A DNA stretch of 64,000 nt, taken from assembly GCF_001457035.1 (NCBI RefSeq), contig NZ_KQ758622.1:55597-119596 (forward strand), read 5' to 3'. This stretch comes from Fictibacillus enclensis. Lineage in GTDB: Bacteria; Bacillota; Bacilli; Bacillales; Fictibacillaceae. Made by a program: the position numbers and the translations under genes. Under the pieces are notes generated by a model that saw only the letters and a list, made by a program, of their open reading frames with translations, searched no databases and was not told the DNA's origin. This document shows positions 1-8,958 of this stretch, in pieces; within the stretch, counting starts at the first letter, position 1, and the number at the start of each line of letters is the position of its first letter.

Positions 1-1
1 T

Positions 2-532
2 AAAATCGGCCACGGCCTGGATGAAGAAGTATTCCTTGGACCAGTGATCCGTGAACAAAATCAACAGCGTACATTAGGCTATATCCAAAAAGGTGTTGAA
101 GAGGGTGCAAAGCTCGTATGCGATGGCCGCAATAATGCACCTGAAGAAGGATATTTTGTTGGGCCAACGATTTTTGATGATGTAACAACGGATATGTCCA
201 TCTGGAAAGATGAAATTTTTGCTCCGGTATTGTCCATTGTCCGTGTGAAGAACTTGAAGGAAGCAGTGGAAACGGCCAACCAATCCGAGTTTGCCAACGG
301 TGCCTGTCTCTACACATCCAATGCTTCAGCAATCCGTTACTTCCGTGAAAACATCGACGCAGGTATGCTTGGAATTAACCTGGGCGTGCCAGCTCCAATG
401 GCATTCTTCCCATTCTCAGGATGGAAGTCTTCCTTCTACGGAACACTTCCTGCCAATGGAAAAGACAGCGTTGAGTTTTACACACGCAAAAAAGTAGTGA
501 CTGCCAATTATAAAGCACCATCATTTGAATGA
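2..532 (+). CDS. iolA: Methylmalonate-semialdehyde dehydrogenase, 3' part
   Basis: This is the C-terminal part (about 176 residues) of an NAD- and CoA-dependent aldehyde dehydrogenase that converts (methyl)malonate semialdehyde to acetyl-CoA or propionyl-CoA, the last step of myo-inositol breakdown. The reading frame is open from base 2, so the gene starts outside the window. The segment [18 protein letters not shown] is typical of MmsA/IolA, and the catalytic Cys region lies upstream and is not seen. The tail has the family's substrate-binding region ([19 protein letters not shown]). It is first in an iolA-B-C-D-J order, with 84 bases and a hairpin before iolB. The identity follows from these motifs and from the neighbours. 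Confidence 0.93.
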   Translation, partial: KIGHGLDEEVFLGPVIREQNQQRTLGYIQKGVEEGAKLVCDGRNNAPEEGYFVGPTIFDDVTTDMSIWKDEIFAPVLSIVRVKNLKEAVETANQSEFANGACLYTSNASAIRYFRENIDAGMLGINLGVPAPMAFFPFSGWKSSFYGTLPANGKDSVEFYTRKKVVTANYKAPSFE

Positions 533-554
533 GATCCAACCATTAGATAACAGC

Positions 555-592
555 GATTATCCTGATGTCCCCTGCATCAGGATAATGGTTTT
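555..592 (+). terminator. Intra-operon hairpin between iolA and iolB
   Basis: ATTATCCTGATG (556-567) pairs with CATCAGGATAAT (575-586) around a 7-base loop, and a short T-rich stretch GGTTTTA follows. The T run is weak, so this is better read as a partial terminator or an mRNA-stabilising structure within the iol operon than as a full stop. Confidence 0.5.
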
Positions 593-616
593 ACATAGAC
601 AGGAGGAGATGGCAAA

Positions 617-1435
617 GTGAGTCAATTGCTTCGTAAACCACAGCAAAAAGAGATATCAGAAGGAGTTACTGTCGTTCAGGAAGTCAACAGTGAAACCTCT
701 CAATTGGAATATGTTGGTGTGAAAGTCGTAGACCTTGCTCCAGGACGTTCCTATAAGGAAAACTTGAGCAACACTGAATGCTGCATTGTTGCCTTAACAG
801 GAAAAATAAATGTTTCTGATTCCGAGCAGGTTTTTGAAAATCTGGGTACGAGAGAAAGTGTCTTTGAAAAGAAACCGACCGACAGCGTCTATGTATCCAA
901 TGACCGTACATTTGAAGTAATGGCTGTAACGCAGGCCCGCATCGTTCTTTGCTACTCGCCTTCCAGCCAGTCCTTGCCGACAAAGCTCATTAAGGCAGAT
1001 GACAACAGTATAGAAAATCGTGGAAAATACAGCAATAAACGTCTGGTGCATAATATTCTGCCCGATTCCGACCCATCCGCAAACAGCCTTTTGGTTGTAG
1101 AAGTCTATACGGAAAGCGGAAACTGGTCGAGTTATCCTCCGCATAAACATGATCAGGACAATTTGCCTCATGAATCCTTTTTGGAAGAGACCTACTACCA
1201 TGAAATGAATCCAAGACAAGGATTTGTATTCCAGCGTGTTTATACCGATGATCGCTCCATTGATGAAACGATGGCTGCAGAGAATGGTGATGTTGTCGTT
1301 GTACCGGCCGGCTACCATCCAGTTGGGGTGCCCGATGGTTATGAATCGTATTACTTAAATGTGATGGCAGGGCCATCCCGTTCGTGGAAGTTCCATAACG
1401 AACCAGCACATGAGTGGATTTTAAACCGTAAATAA
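617..1435 (+). CDS. iolB: 5-deoxy-glucuronate isomerase
   Basis: This cupin-fold enzyme isomerises 5-deoxy-glucuronate to 5-dehydro-2-deoxy-gluconate (DKG) in inositol catabolism. It is 272 residues, the usual IolB length. The conserved cupin metal-ligand cluster SYPPHKHDQDNLPHES and the downstream EETYYHEMNP and NGDVVVVPAGYHPVGVPDGY segments are all present. The GTG start at 617 follows AGGAGGAG (601-608) with an 8-base gap. It sits between iolA and iolC and is almost certainly on the same transcript. The product is cytoplasmic. Confidence 0.95.
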   Translation: MSQLLRKPQQKEISEGVTVVQEVNSETSQLEYVGVKVVDLAPGRSYKENLSNTECCIVALTGKINVSDSEQVFENLGTRESVFEKKPTDSVYVSNDRTFEVMAVTQARIVLCYSPSSQSLPTKLIKADDNSIENRGKYSNKRLVHNILPDSDPSANSLLVVEVYTESGNWSSYPPHKHDQDNLPHESFLEETYYHEMNPRQGFVFQRVYTDDRSIDETMAAENGDVVVVPAGYHPVGVPDGYESYYLNVMAGPSRSWKFHNEPAHEWILNRK

Positions 1436-1452
1436 GAGGAGCTGTGGCAGAG

Positions 1453-2451
1453 ATGAATATTCAATTTAATCCGGATCGGGAATTTGATCTTATTGCGATT
1501 GGCCGTGCCTGCATCGATTTGAACGCAGTGGAGTACAACCGGGCAATGGAAGAAACGATGACATTCAAGAAGTACGTTGGGGGATCACCGGCAAACATTG
1601 CGATCGGATCTTCCAAGCTTGGACTAAAGGCCGGATTTATCGGCAAGCTTGCGGACGATCAGCATGGCCGTTTTATTGAACAATATATGCGCAGTCTTGG
1701 CGTTGACACCTCCAACATGGTGGTGGATGAGGAAGGCCATAAAACAGGGCTGGCTTTTACAGAGATTAAGAGTCCGGAAGAATGCAGCATTCTTATGTAT
1801 CGTGATGATGTAGCGGACCTTTACCTGGAGCCATCAGAGGTATCCGAAGACTATATTAAAAAGGCAAAAGTGCTCTTGGTTTCCGGGACCGCCCTTGCGA
1901 AAAGCCCTTCTCGTGAAGCCGTTTTGAAAGCGGTTCAATTAGCGAGAAAAAATCATGTGAAGGTTATTTTTGAACTGGACTATCGCGGTTATACATGGAA
2001 ATCCCTTGAAGAAACATCCGTTTACTATACGCTGGTAGCCCAACAGTCCGATGTGGTTGTAGGTACACGAGATGAATTTGATGTCATGGAAAACGTGACG
2101 GAAGGCAATAACGAAGCCACAATTAAACAGTTGTTTAATTATTCTCCGGAACTGGTTGTGATCAAGCATGGCGTCGAAGGATCTTATGCCTACACCAAAA
2201 ATGGTGAAAGCTTCAGAGGGCAAGCGTATTTAACGAAAGTATTGAAAACATTTGGAGCAGGCGATTCTTATGCATCTGCCTTCTTATATGCCTTGATCTC
2301 GGGCAAGGGTATTGAAACCGCACTAAAATACGGCAGTGCCTCGGCAGCGATTGTAGTGAGCAAGCACAGTTCTTCAGAAGCGATGCCAACTGTTGCTGAA
2401 ATCGAACAGTTGATTGCGGAACGAACAGAAACAGCAGATCAATTACGTTAG
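1453..2451 (+). CDS. iolC: 5-dehydro-2-deoxygluconokinase
   Basis: This PfkB/ribokinase-family kinase phosphorylates DKG to DKGP in the inositol pathway. Seen are the family's N-terminal GGSPANIAIG motif and the C-terminal anion-hole and base motif GAGDSYASA (about residue 267 on). The open frame can start at GTG 1444, but that codon lies only 2 bases from the GAGGAG at 1436-1441. ATG 1453 leaves 11 bases and gives an N-terminus (MNIQFNPDREFDLIAIGR) that fits known IolC proteins, so I chose it. The stop TAG runs almost directly into the iolD ribosome site, which suggests translational coupling. Confidence 0.95.
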   Translation: MNIQFNPDREFDLIAIGRACIDLNAVEYNRAMEETMTFKKYVGGSPANIAIGSSKLGLKAGFIGKLADDQHGRFIEQYMRSLGVDTSNMVVDEEGHKTGLAFTEIKSPEECSILMYRDDVADLYLEPSEVSEDYIKKAKVLLVSGTALAKSPSREAVLKAVQLARKNHVKVIFELDYRGYTWKSLEETSVYYTLVAQQSDVVVGTRDEFDVMENVTEGNNEATIKQLFNYSPELVVIKHGVEGSYAYTKNGESFRGQAYLTKVLKTFGAGDSYASAFLYALISGKGIETALKYGSASAAIVVSKHSSSEAMPTVAEIEQLIAERTETADQLR

Positions 2452-2464
2452 GGGTTTGATGGAC

Positions 2465-4375
2465 ATGGGGAAAGTGAGATTAACAACCGCTCAAGCGTTA
2501 ATTAAATTTTTAAACCAGCAATATATCCATATTGATGGAAAGGAATTTCCTTTCGTGGAAGGTGTATTTGCGATTTTTGGACATGGAAACGTGCTCGGGA
2601 TCGGCCAGGCCCTTGAACAGGATCCTGGACACCTGAAAGTCTTTCAGGGAAAAAATGAACAGGGAATGGCTCTTGCCGCCATGGCCTACAGCAAACAAAT
2701 GCTTCGACAAAAAATCTATGCGGTGACAACCTCGGTTGGCCCAGGTTCTGCAAACCTGGTAACCGCTGCCGCAACAGCGCTTGCCAACAATATTCCTGTA
2801 TTGCTTTTGCCGGCCGATACGTTCGCCACTCGTCAGCCGGATCCGGTGTTGCAGCAGGTGGAACAGGAATACAGTGCGGCAGTGACCACGAACGATGCTT
2901 TAAAGCCGGTTTCAAGATATTGGGACCGTATTACCCGGCCGGAACAGCTAATGTCCAGCCTGCTTCGTGCCTTTGAAGTCATGACCGATCCTGGAAAATC
3001 CGGTCCTGCAACGATTTGTATTGCTCAGGATGTGGAAGGCGAAGCGTATGACTATGACGAGAAATTCTTTGAAAAGCGTGTTCACTATGTGGATCGCAAG
3101 GCACCGGTGGATCGTGAGCTCCAAGGAGCAGCACAGCTGATCAAAAACAGCAAAAAGCCTGTTATTCTTGTGGGCGGTGGAGCGAAATATTCACAAGCCA
3201 AAAATATTCTCGTCGAGCTTTCTGAAAAACACAATATCCCGCTCGTAGAAACGCAAGCAGGTAAGGCAACGGTGGGGTCAGACTTCAGAAATAATCTCGG
3301 CGGAATGGGAATTACAGGTACACTCGCGGCCAATAAAGCCGCGCGCGAATCCGATTTGATTATCGGGATCGGTACAAGATATACCGATTTCGCCACATCT
3401 TCAAAAACGGCATTCGATTTTGAAAAGAGCAAGTTTTTGAACATCAACGTCAGCCGCCTGCAGGCGTATAAGCTGGATGCTTTCCAGGTTGTAGCCGATG
3501 CAAAATTGACCCTTGAGCAATTGGTACCTTTATTGGAAGGCTATGAGACCCAGTTTGGCAGGGAAATCGCCGAGCTGAAAGAGGAATGGCTGACCGAGCG
3601 AAAACGGCTGAGCGAAGTCACCTTCACCCGTGAAAACTTCGAGCCGGAAGTGAAAAACAACTTTACTCAGGACGTATTCAACGAATATGCGGATGCTCTG
3701 AATACCGAGCTTGCTCAAACAACAGCATTATTGGCTGTAAATGATACGGTCGCACCGGATAGTGTTATCATCACGTCAGCTGGATCACTTCCCGGAGATG
3801 TACAGCGGATTTGGAATCCGACTGTAGAAAATACGTATAACGTAGAGTACGGCTACTCCTGCATGGGATATGAAGTATCCGGAGCACTCGGAGCTAAACT
3901 GGCCACTCCAAATCAGGAAGTCTATTCCCTTGTGGGTGACGGAAGCTTTCTGTTGATGCACTCTGAATTCATTACCGCCATTCAATACAACCAAAAGGTG
4001 AACATTGTCCTGTTTGATAACTCCGGATGGGGTTGCATTAATAACCTGCAAATGGAAAACGGAAGCGACAGTTTCTACACTGAATTCAGAACACATAATA
4101 ATGAGATTTTAAACATTGATTATGCAAAAGTAGCCGAGGGTTACGGTGCGAAGACATACAGTGTGAACACAGTAGATGGCCTGAAGGCTGCGTTGGAAGA
4201 TGCAAAGCAACAAGAAGTATCAACACTCATTGATATCAAAGTATTGCCAAAAACCATGACCGACGGCTACGAAAGCTGGTGGAATGTCGGCGTAGCCGAA
4301 GTCTCTCACAAAGACAGCATCCAGAAAGCCTTTGACGCCCGAAAGCAGAAATTGGAGCTTGCTAAGCAGTATTAA
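2465..4375 (+). CDS. iolD: 3D-(3,5/4)-trihydroxycyclohexane-1,2-dione hydrolase
   Basis: This ThDP-dependent enzyme of the acetolactate-synthase superfamily opens the ring of the diketo inositol intermediate (THcHDO) to 5-deoxy-glucuronate. The length of 636 residues matches IolD. The N-terminal half has the glutamate and pyrimidine-binding region (GKNEQGMALAAMAYSKQ). The C-terminal half has the ThDP/Mg motif, with GDGSF near residue 491 and FDNSGWGCINN some 25 residues later. Frames are open up to 2414, inside iolC. ATG 2465 is 9 bases from AGGGGT (2450-2455) and gives the usual MGK start, so it is preferred over ATG 2459. Confidence 0.95.
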   Translation: MGKVRLTTAQALIKFLNQQYIHIDGKEFPFVEGVFAIFGHGNVLGIGQALEQDPGHLKVFQGKNEQGMALAAMAYSKQMLRQKIYAVTTSVGPGSANLVTAAATALANNIPVLLLPADTFATRQPDPVLQQVEQEYSAAVTTNDALKPVSRYWDRITRPEQLMSSLLRAFEVMTDPGKSGPATICIAQDVEGEAYDYDEKFFEKRVHYVDRKAPVDRELQGAAQLIKNSKKPVILVGGGAKYSQAKNILVELSEKHNIPLVETQAGKATVGSDFRNNLGGMGITGTLAANKAARESDLIIGIGTRYTDFATSSKTAFDFEKSKFLNINVSRLQAYKLDAFQVVADAKLTLEQLVPLLEGYETQFGREIAELKEEWLTERKRLSEVTFTRENFEPEVKNNFTQDVFNEYADALNTELAQTTALLAVNDTVAPDSVIITSAGSLPGDVQRIWNPTVENTYNVEYGYSCMGYEVSGALGAKLATPNQEVYSLVGDGSFLLMHSEFITAIQYNQKVNIVLFDNSGWGCINNLQMENGSDSFYTEFRTHNNEILNIDYAKVAEGYGAKTYSVNTVDGLKAALEDAKQQEVSTLIDIKVLPKTMTDGYESWWNVGVAEVSHKDSIQKAFDARKQKLELAKQY

Positions 4376-4420
4376 TAATTAAGTTTCGGATTCTTCATCG
4401 AAAAGTTGGTTGTAGTGTAA

Positions 4421-4590
4421 GATGCGAGACTCCTCGAAAATGAACTTCACATTTTCTCCGTGCGATGTCTCGCTGCCGAAGTGTTCCTTGTCCTGCAGGA
4501 AATGCGGGACAGGTGAGACTAGGTAGGCGTTTATGCCGGTCACAGGCTCACCGCACGCCCCGAGGAAAGCGAGCAGCCACTAACTTCAAT
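4421..4590 (+). repeat. REP-like palindromic intergenic element
   Basis: The 250-base gap between iolD and iolJ holds a structured segment. It runs from GATGCGAGACTCCTCG (4421) through GCGGGACAGGTGAGAC (4504) and GGCTCACCGCACGCCC (4545) to CGAGGAAAGCGAGCAG. CAGGTGAG and GGCTCACC can pair, and GCGAGAC pairs with GTCTCGC near 4467. From memory, similar sequence (CGGGACAGGTGAGAC...GGCTCACCGCACGCCCCG) recurs between genes in many Bacillaceae. Only one copy is seen in this window. The iolJ-proximal end keeps CACTAACTTCAAT before the ribosome site. Confidence 0.6.
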
Positions 4591-4626
4591 AGCTTCGAAG
4601 AAATCAGATGAAAGGGGTGGAATAAG

Positions 4627-5493
4627 ATGATTACAACAACACGATTGGTTCCTATGAAAGAAATGCTGGAGACAGCGAAAAAAGAACACTACGCAGTGGG
4701 ACAATTCAACATCAACAGCTTTCAATGGGCGGAAGCGATGCTCGAAGCGGCGGAAGAAGAACAATCTCCTATTATCGTAGCCTCGTCCGACAGACTCGTC
4801 GATTATTTGGGTGGATTCAAAACCATAGCCACCATGATTAATAGAATCGTAGAGGAAAAGAACATCTCTGTACCGGTTGCGCTGCATCTGGACCATGGAA
4901 AAAGTGTGGAACGGTGTAAGGAAGCTATTGATGCTGGATACACATCTGTGATGATCGATGGTTCGCATTTTCCGATCGAGGAAAACATCGAGATGACGAA
5001 GCAGGTTACCGATTATGCCCGCAAGTATGGCGTTTCCGTGGAAGCGGAAGTCGGTACTGTGGGCGGTAACGAGGATGGACTGATCGGCGGCATCAACTAT
5101 GCCGATCCGCAGGAATGCTTAAGGCTGGTTCAGGAAACAGGCGTTGATGCGCTGGCAGCGGCACTTGGTTCTGTTCACGGCCCTTACCAGGGAGAGCCAA
5201 AACTGGGATATGACGTAATGCTTGAGATTTCAGAGCTGACCAATGTTCCGCTCGTGCTGCATGGAGGTTCAGGCATCCCATTGCATCAAATCCATAAAGC
5301 CATTGATTTGGGCCACGCCAAAATCAACGTGAACACAGAATGTCTCCAAGCATGGACAAAGGCCGTTCGTCAGGTACTTGATAATGATAAAGAACTCTAT
5401 GATGCCAAGGCCATCCTTACACCGGGGAAAGAAGCCGTGAAAGAAACGGTAAAGACCAAGATCAGGGAATTTAAGTCAGACCAGAAAGCATAA
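4627..5493 (+). CDS. iolJ: 6-phospho-5-dehydro-2-deoxy-D-gluconate aldolase
   Basis: This class II (zinc) aldolase of the FbaA family cleaves DKGP to dihydroxyacetone phosphate and malonate semialdehyde, which is the IolA substrate. It has 288 residues. The Zn-ligand and substrate motifs are present: LHLDHGKSVERC (His near residue 83), VEAEVGTVGG, and VLHGGSGIP. FbaA paralogues share this fold, but the iolABCD context and strong likeness to IolJ (QFNINSFQWAEA, DRLVDYLGGFKT) settle the assignment. The ATG follows AAAGGGGTGG with good spacing. A strong terminator lies directly downstream. Confidence 0.94.
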   Translation: MITTTRLVPMKEMLETAKKEHYAVGQFNINSFQWAEAMLEAAEEEQSPIIVASSDRLVDYLGGFKTIATMINRIVEEKNISVPVALHLDHGKSVERCKEAIDAGYTSVMIDGSHFPIEENIEMTKQVTDYARKYGVSVEAEVGTVGGNEDGLIGGINYADPQECLRLVQETGVDALAAALGSVHGPYQGEPKLGYDVMLEISELTNVPLVLHGGSGIPLHQIHKAIDLGHAKINVNTECLQAWTKAVRQVLDNDKELYDAKAILTPGKEAVKETVKTKIREFKSDQKA

Positions 5494-5497
5494 ATAG

Positions 5498-5524
5498 AAC
5501 CGGGCAGTTGTTGCCCGGTTTTTT
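5498..5524 (+). terminator. Rho-independent terminator after iolJ
   Basis: AACCGGGCA (5498-5506) pairs with TGCCCGGTT (5512-5520) around a 5-base loop, followed by a T run. It closes the iolABCDJ unit. Confidence 0.9.
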
Positions 5525-5557
5525 CTTAGACATTTTTCGGAAAATGGAAGTGGTACG

Positions 5558-6778
5558 GTGGATACAAACAAATCAAGCGGCAGGAAGTCTTTGTTTATTG
5601 TTGTTTCTTTTTTATTATGGTTTCCGCAATTTCTTTACGTTCCGATTTTCGCTCCCTATATGGAGTCGCTTGGCGGAAAATACACGTTCATTGGAATTAT
5701 TCTGAGCAGCTACGGGATCACGCAGCTTCTGCTTCGGCTGCCGATAGGTATTTTTTCGGATGTGAAAAAGGTACGGAAACCGTTTGTTATTTTCGGGATG
5801 TTAGCGAGCATGCTCAGCTGTCTTATTTTTCTTGTAACCGATCATTTGGGCTGGATTTTGGTGGCCCGTGCCCTTGCTGGGGTTGCAGCTGCGACATGGG
5901 TTGCATTTACCGTCTTGTATCCGCGTTATTTTGCCGATCATGAAGTCCATCGTGCCATGGGAAGCATTTCTTTTGTTGTTGTCCTCGCGCAGTTTTTAGG
6001 GATGGGTTTCAGCGGATACATAGCGAGCGAGTGGGGATGGAAAGCTCCTTTTTGGATTGCTGTGTGTTTCAGCATCATCGGTGTGATTCTTTCTTTTTTT
6101 ATTTTTGAACAAAAGGCAGGCATCGAAAGGCAACCACTAAAGGTCAAGGAATTAGCGAGGGTGGTAAAAGAACCCTCCTTATTAAAAGTCGCCATCTTAT
6201 CTATTTTGACCCATAGCATTATTTTTTCGACCATGTTTGGATTCACCTCCAACTATGCCCTGCACATTGGCTTTCACACCAGTGAGCTGACGTTTATCGT
6301 ATTGGCGTTTATGATTCCGCATGCGATAGCCACTCTTTTCATGGGAAAGGTCCTTGTTCCGCTTTTGGGAGAGTGGAAAGCATTAAAAGTCGCCTATCTT
6401 CTAACCACCGTGTTTACAATTCTAATTCCACTTGTTCAGACCAGAGGATTATTCCTGATGGTTCAAGTGTTCAGCGGTTTTTCCCTGGGATTAATCTTTC
6501 CGCTATTGTTAGGAATGTCGATCCAGAACATTGTACCCGAAAAACGAGCAACCGCGATGGGTGCTTACCAGGCGCTTTATGCCATAGGAATCTTTGCAGG
6601 ACCTTTTTTTGCAGGAATTATTAACTCACTGCTGGGGATTCAAGCTGGATTTTACTTTGTAGGAGTTTTGGGCGCGGTGGCTACTTTCCTTGTTACTTTT
6701 TGGGGCAGGGGGCATAACACATCGGTCGTCAAAAACCATGTGGAAAAACCTGTCCAACAATTGAAACAGCAGCCGTAG
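5558..6778 (+). CDS. MFS transporter
   Basis: This 406-residue protein has about 12 hydrophobic segments and the layout of the major facilitator superfamily. The loop between helices 2 and 3 (LPIGIFSDVKKVRKPF) resembles the conserved GxxxDRxGRR-type loop, here degenerate. The middle has a short cytoplasmic loop (EQKAGIERQPLKVKELARVVKEP). The start is GTG 5558, 7 bases after GGAAG. It lies 65 bases after iolJ beyond a terminator and 36 bases before an AraC regulator, so the two may form a unit. The substrate is not known. A role in sugar or polyol export or uptake is only inferred from context. Confidence 0.8.
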   Translation: MDTNKSSGRKSLFIVVSFLLWFPQFLYVPIFAPYMESLGGKYTFIGIILSSYGITQLLLRLPIGIFSDVKKVRKPFVIFGMLASMLSCLIFLVTDHLGWILVARALAGVAAATWVAFTVLYPRYFADHEVHRAMGSISFVVVLAQFLGMGFSGYIASEWGWKAPFWIAVCFSIIGVILSFFIFEQKAGIERQPLKVKELARVVKEPSLLKVAILSILTHSIIFSTMFGFTSNYALHIGFHTSELTFIVLAFMIPHAIATLFMGKVLVPLLGEWKALKVAYLLTTVFTILIPLVQTRGLFLMVQVFSGFSLGLIFPLLLGMSIQNIVPEKRATAMGAYQALYAIGIFAGPFFAGIINSLLGIQAGFYFVGVLGAVATFLVTFWGRGHNTSVVKNHVEKPVQQLKQQP

Positions 6779-6814
6779 GTGGAGGGTTACAAACTTTGAA
6801 AAGGAGTGATTACA

Positions 6815-7723
6815 ATGGACTTAAACAACTATTTATCTGGTAAAATCTCTCTGAATTACTTTATTCATCGTTTAAACCAAAATGGGGCCTCTTTTCACAT
6901 TCATTACTGGGGGGTCATGCCAAATCACTATGACACTCAATGGCATAAACATTCTTTTTTTGAAGTCGTTTATGTCATTAAGGGGGAAGGAGTTTATATT
7001 GAAGATGATCTCACCTATCCTCTTCAAGAGAACACACTTTTCTTGTCCAGGCCTGAAGTTTTACATCAAATAAAAAGTAAAAAAGGATTGTCTTTATTAT
7101 ATGTAGCCTTCGATTTGATTGATTCAGAGTCGAGTGAGAGCTGGATTAAGATCATGGAGACAGCCAAGCAATCCTCCAACATCATTTTATATGATGTAGA
7201 GGAGACGGAAACCGCGCTGTTATGGAGATCCTTACTTTTACGTGCAACAAACCGCCATCATGAGTTTTTTGAAGAAATGCTTTCGAATACTGCCTATGGT
7301 CTGATCCTCTCCATACTGCAGGACTTTGTGCCATTATTGAATAAAAGTCATCCTAAACAGGACTATGAACAGTATTCTGCACTCCTTACTCAAGCGCAAT
7401 TATATATCCATGACAATCTGTCCAATTCCTTGAGGCTTACGGAAGTAGCAAAGCATTTGCACATTTCGGGCAGACATTTATCGCGGATTTTTGTTGCGGA
7501 GTTAGGCGTGAGTTTCTCTAAATATGTTCAAGATGAGCGGATCAAGAAAGCCATGGTCCTGCTGAAAAGATCAAAGTTATCCATAAAAGAAATTTCTGAG
7601 GAAACAGGTTTTATGAATGTTCACTATTTTACCCGAGTATTTAGCGAAATGATGCAAACATCGCCGGGAAAATTCCGCTCATTGTATTTTGATAAATATA
7701 CAACTACATTTTCGGAAGGCTGA
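6815..7723 (+). CDS. AraC family transcriptional regulator
   Basis: This 302-residue protein has an N-terminal cupin-like sensor domain (WHKHSFFEVVYVIKGEG near residue 43) and a C-terminal double helix-turn-helix of the AraC type (LRLTEVAKHLHISGRHLSRIF, then IKEISEETGFMNVHYFTRVF, ending near TSPGKFRS). The open frame can begin at GTG 6806, but that codon is inside the AAGGAG site. ATG 6815 sits 8 bases after it and is preferred. It follows the MFS gene closely and precedes the second inositol-type block, so it may control either. The ligand is unknown. Confidence 0.85.
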   Translation: MDLNNYLSGKISLNYFIHRLNQNGASFHIHYWGVMPNHYDTQWHKHSFFEVVYVIKGEGVYIEDDLTYPLQENTLFLSRPEVLHQIKSKKGLSLLYVAFDLIDSESSESWIKIMETAKQSSNIILYDVEETETALLWRSLLLRATNRHHEFFEEMLSNTAYGLILSILQDFVPLLNKSHPKQDYEQYSALLTQAQLYIHDNLSNSLRLTEVAKHLHISGRHLSRIFVAELGVSFSKYVQDERIKKAMVLLKRSKLSIKEISEETGFMNVHYFTRVFSEMMQTSPGKFRSLYFDKYTTTFSEG

Positions 7724-7725
7724 TT

Positions 7726-7754
7726 CATCCCCAAGCTCGTGGGGGTGTTTTTTT
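7726..7754 (+). terminator. Terminator after the AraC gene
   Basis: CATCCCCA (7726-7733) pairs with TGGGGGTG (7740-7747) with one wobble pair, followed by seven T. It isolates the AraC gene from the operon that starts near 7840. Confidence 0.8.
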
Positions 7755-7817
7755 GTTACGTAAATAAAAGATGTCCTTATAGTATAAAACCATGTCTTGA
7801 TAATTTAAATACGGTTA

Positions 7818-7836
7818 TGAAAGCGTTTTATATAAT
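7818..7836 (+). promoter_or_regulatory. cre-like operator with -10 box
   Basis: TGAAAGCGTTTTAT (7818-7831) is a CG-centred palindrome of the LacI/CcpA type directly before a perfect TATAAT (7831-7836). No good -35 box is seen. The layout resembles the operator in the iolE promoter near 13276. Confidence 0.5.
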
Positions 7837-7895
7837 GATAATCATCACATAGACGAGGGAGACATAAAGATTTCATGGCTTCCAAAAAAAGCTTA

Positions 7896-7909
7896 TGAAA
7901 GCGGATTCT
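7896..7909 (+). promoter_or_regulatory. Second cre-like operator in leader
   Basis: TGAAAGCGGATTCT fits the catabolite-response consensus TGNAARCGNWWWCA in all but the last base. The identical 14-mer occurs again at 13404-13417 before iolE. Both copies lie between promoter and first gene, where a bound repressor could block elongation. Confidence 0.5.
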
Positions 7910-7982
7910 TAAAAACGTAGATTTTGGACGATGTCTTCAAAATGTACAAGAATACGTCTTCCAGGAAAGGAGCAGACAGAAT

Positions 7983-8924
7983 TTGAAATTATCTTTTGTA
8001 ACAGATAGCCTGGGCCATTTGCCTTTTGAAGAGATGCTGGATACATTGGCTGAACTGAAAGTTGATACCATCGAGATGACAACGGGAGGATGGTCACCGG
8101 CTCCCCATTTGCGTCTGGATGAATTGCTGGAAAGCGATGTGAAAAGAAGTGAGTTCCTGAGTGAGTTAGAAAAGCGGAACATCACGCTTTGTGCATTAAA
8201 TTGTTCCGGAAACCCATTAGATCCGGGTGAACTTGGCAAGGAACATCGGGAAATCACGGAAAAAACAATGGAATTAGCGGGGCTGCTTGGTGTTAAGAAG
8301 GTTATTATGATGAGCGGCCTTCCAGCTGGTAGCCCTGAGGATAAGATTCCAAACTGGATTACCTATACCGTAAGCTGGCCGCCTGTATTAAAAGATATTC
8401 TGGATTATCAATGGAATGAGGTCGCCATTCCGTATTGGAGAGGGCTGGTGGAAAAAGCCGAAGCATGCGGTGTGGAGAAAATCGCCCTTGAAAATTTCAG
8501 TTCTCAATTGGTGTATAACCCGGAGACGTTATTCAGGTTACGAAATGCCGTTGGACCGATGGTGGGTTTGAATTTGGATCCAAGCCATTTGATCTGGATG
8601 GGTGCTGATCCGATTCTTGCAGCCAGAGAGCTTGGAGCAGCCATTCATCATGTTCATGGCAAGGATCTTCGGCTGGAAAGGCATCTTTCAGCGATAAATG
8701 GCGTGCTGGAAACAAAGGAAGTTACCGATGTGGCCAACAGAGCCTGGAATTATGTGGCTGTCGGCTGCGGCCAGGATTTGCAATGGTGGAAAGAATTCTT
8801 TTCGGTTGTAAGGATGATGGGATATAACGAGGAAGTTTCCCTCGAAATGGAAGATTTGACGATGTCCGTTGAAGCAGGGATAAAAACATCCATAAGTGCA
8901 TTACTGCAAACGCTTAGCTTTTGA
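7983..8924 (+). CDS. Sugar phosphate isomerase/epimerase-like TIM-barrel protein
   Basis: This 313-residue protein has the xylose-isomerase-like TIM-barrel fold (AP endonuclease family 2) that IolE and IolI also use. Candidate metal ligands appear in order: Glu in ALENFSSQ (about residue 169), Asp and His in LNLDPSHLIWMG, His in HHVHGKDLRLE, and Glu in EVSLEMED. The start is TTG 7983, 10 bases after AAAGGAG (7966-7972). It heads a unit with a Gfo/Idh/MocA dehydrogenase, so an epimerase, isomerase or dehydratase acting on a keto-inositol or keto-sugar is likely. The exact substrate cannot be read from the sequence. Confidence 0.8.
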   Translation: MKLSFVTDSLGHLPFEEMLDTLAELKVDTIEMTTGGWSPAPHLRLDELLESDVKRSEFLSELEKRNITLCALNCSGNPLDPGELGKEHREITEKTMELAGLLGVKKVIMMSGLPAGSPEDKIPNWITYTVSWPPVLKDILDYQWNEVAIPYWRGLVEKAEACGVEKIALENFSSQLVYNPETLFRLRNAVGPMVGLNLDPSHLIWMGADPILAARELGAAIHHVHGKDLRLERHLSAINGVLETKEVTDVANRAWNYVAVGCGQDLQWWKEFFSVVRMMGYNEEVSLEMEDLTMSVEAGIKTSISALLQTLSF

Positions 8925-8958
8925 GGATAAAAACAATCATTGAGAGGAGTTTTTTACA

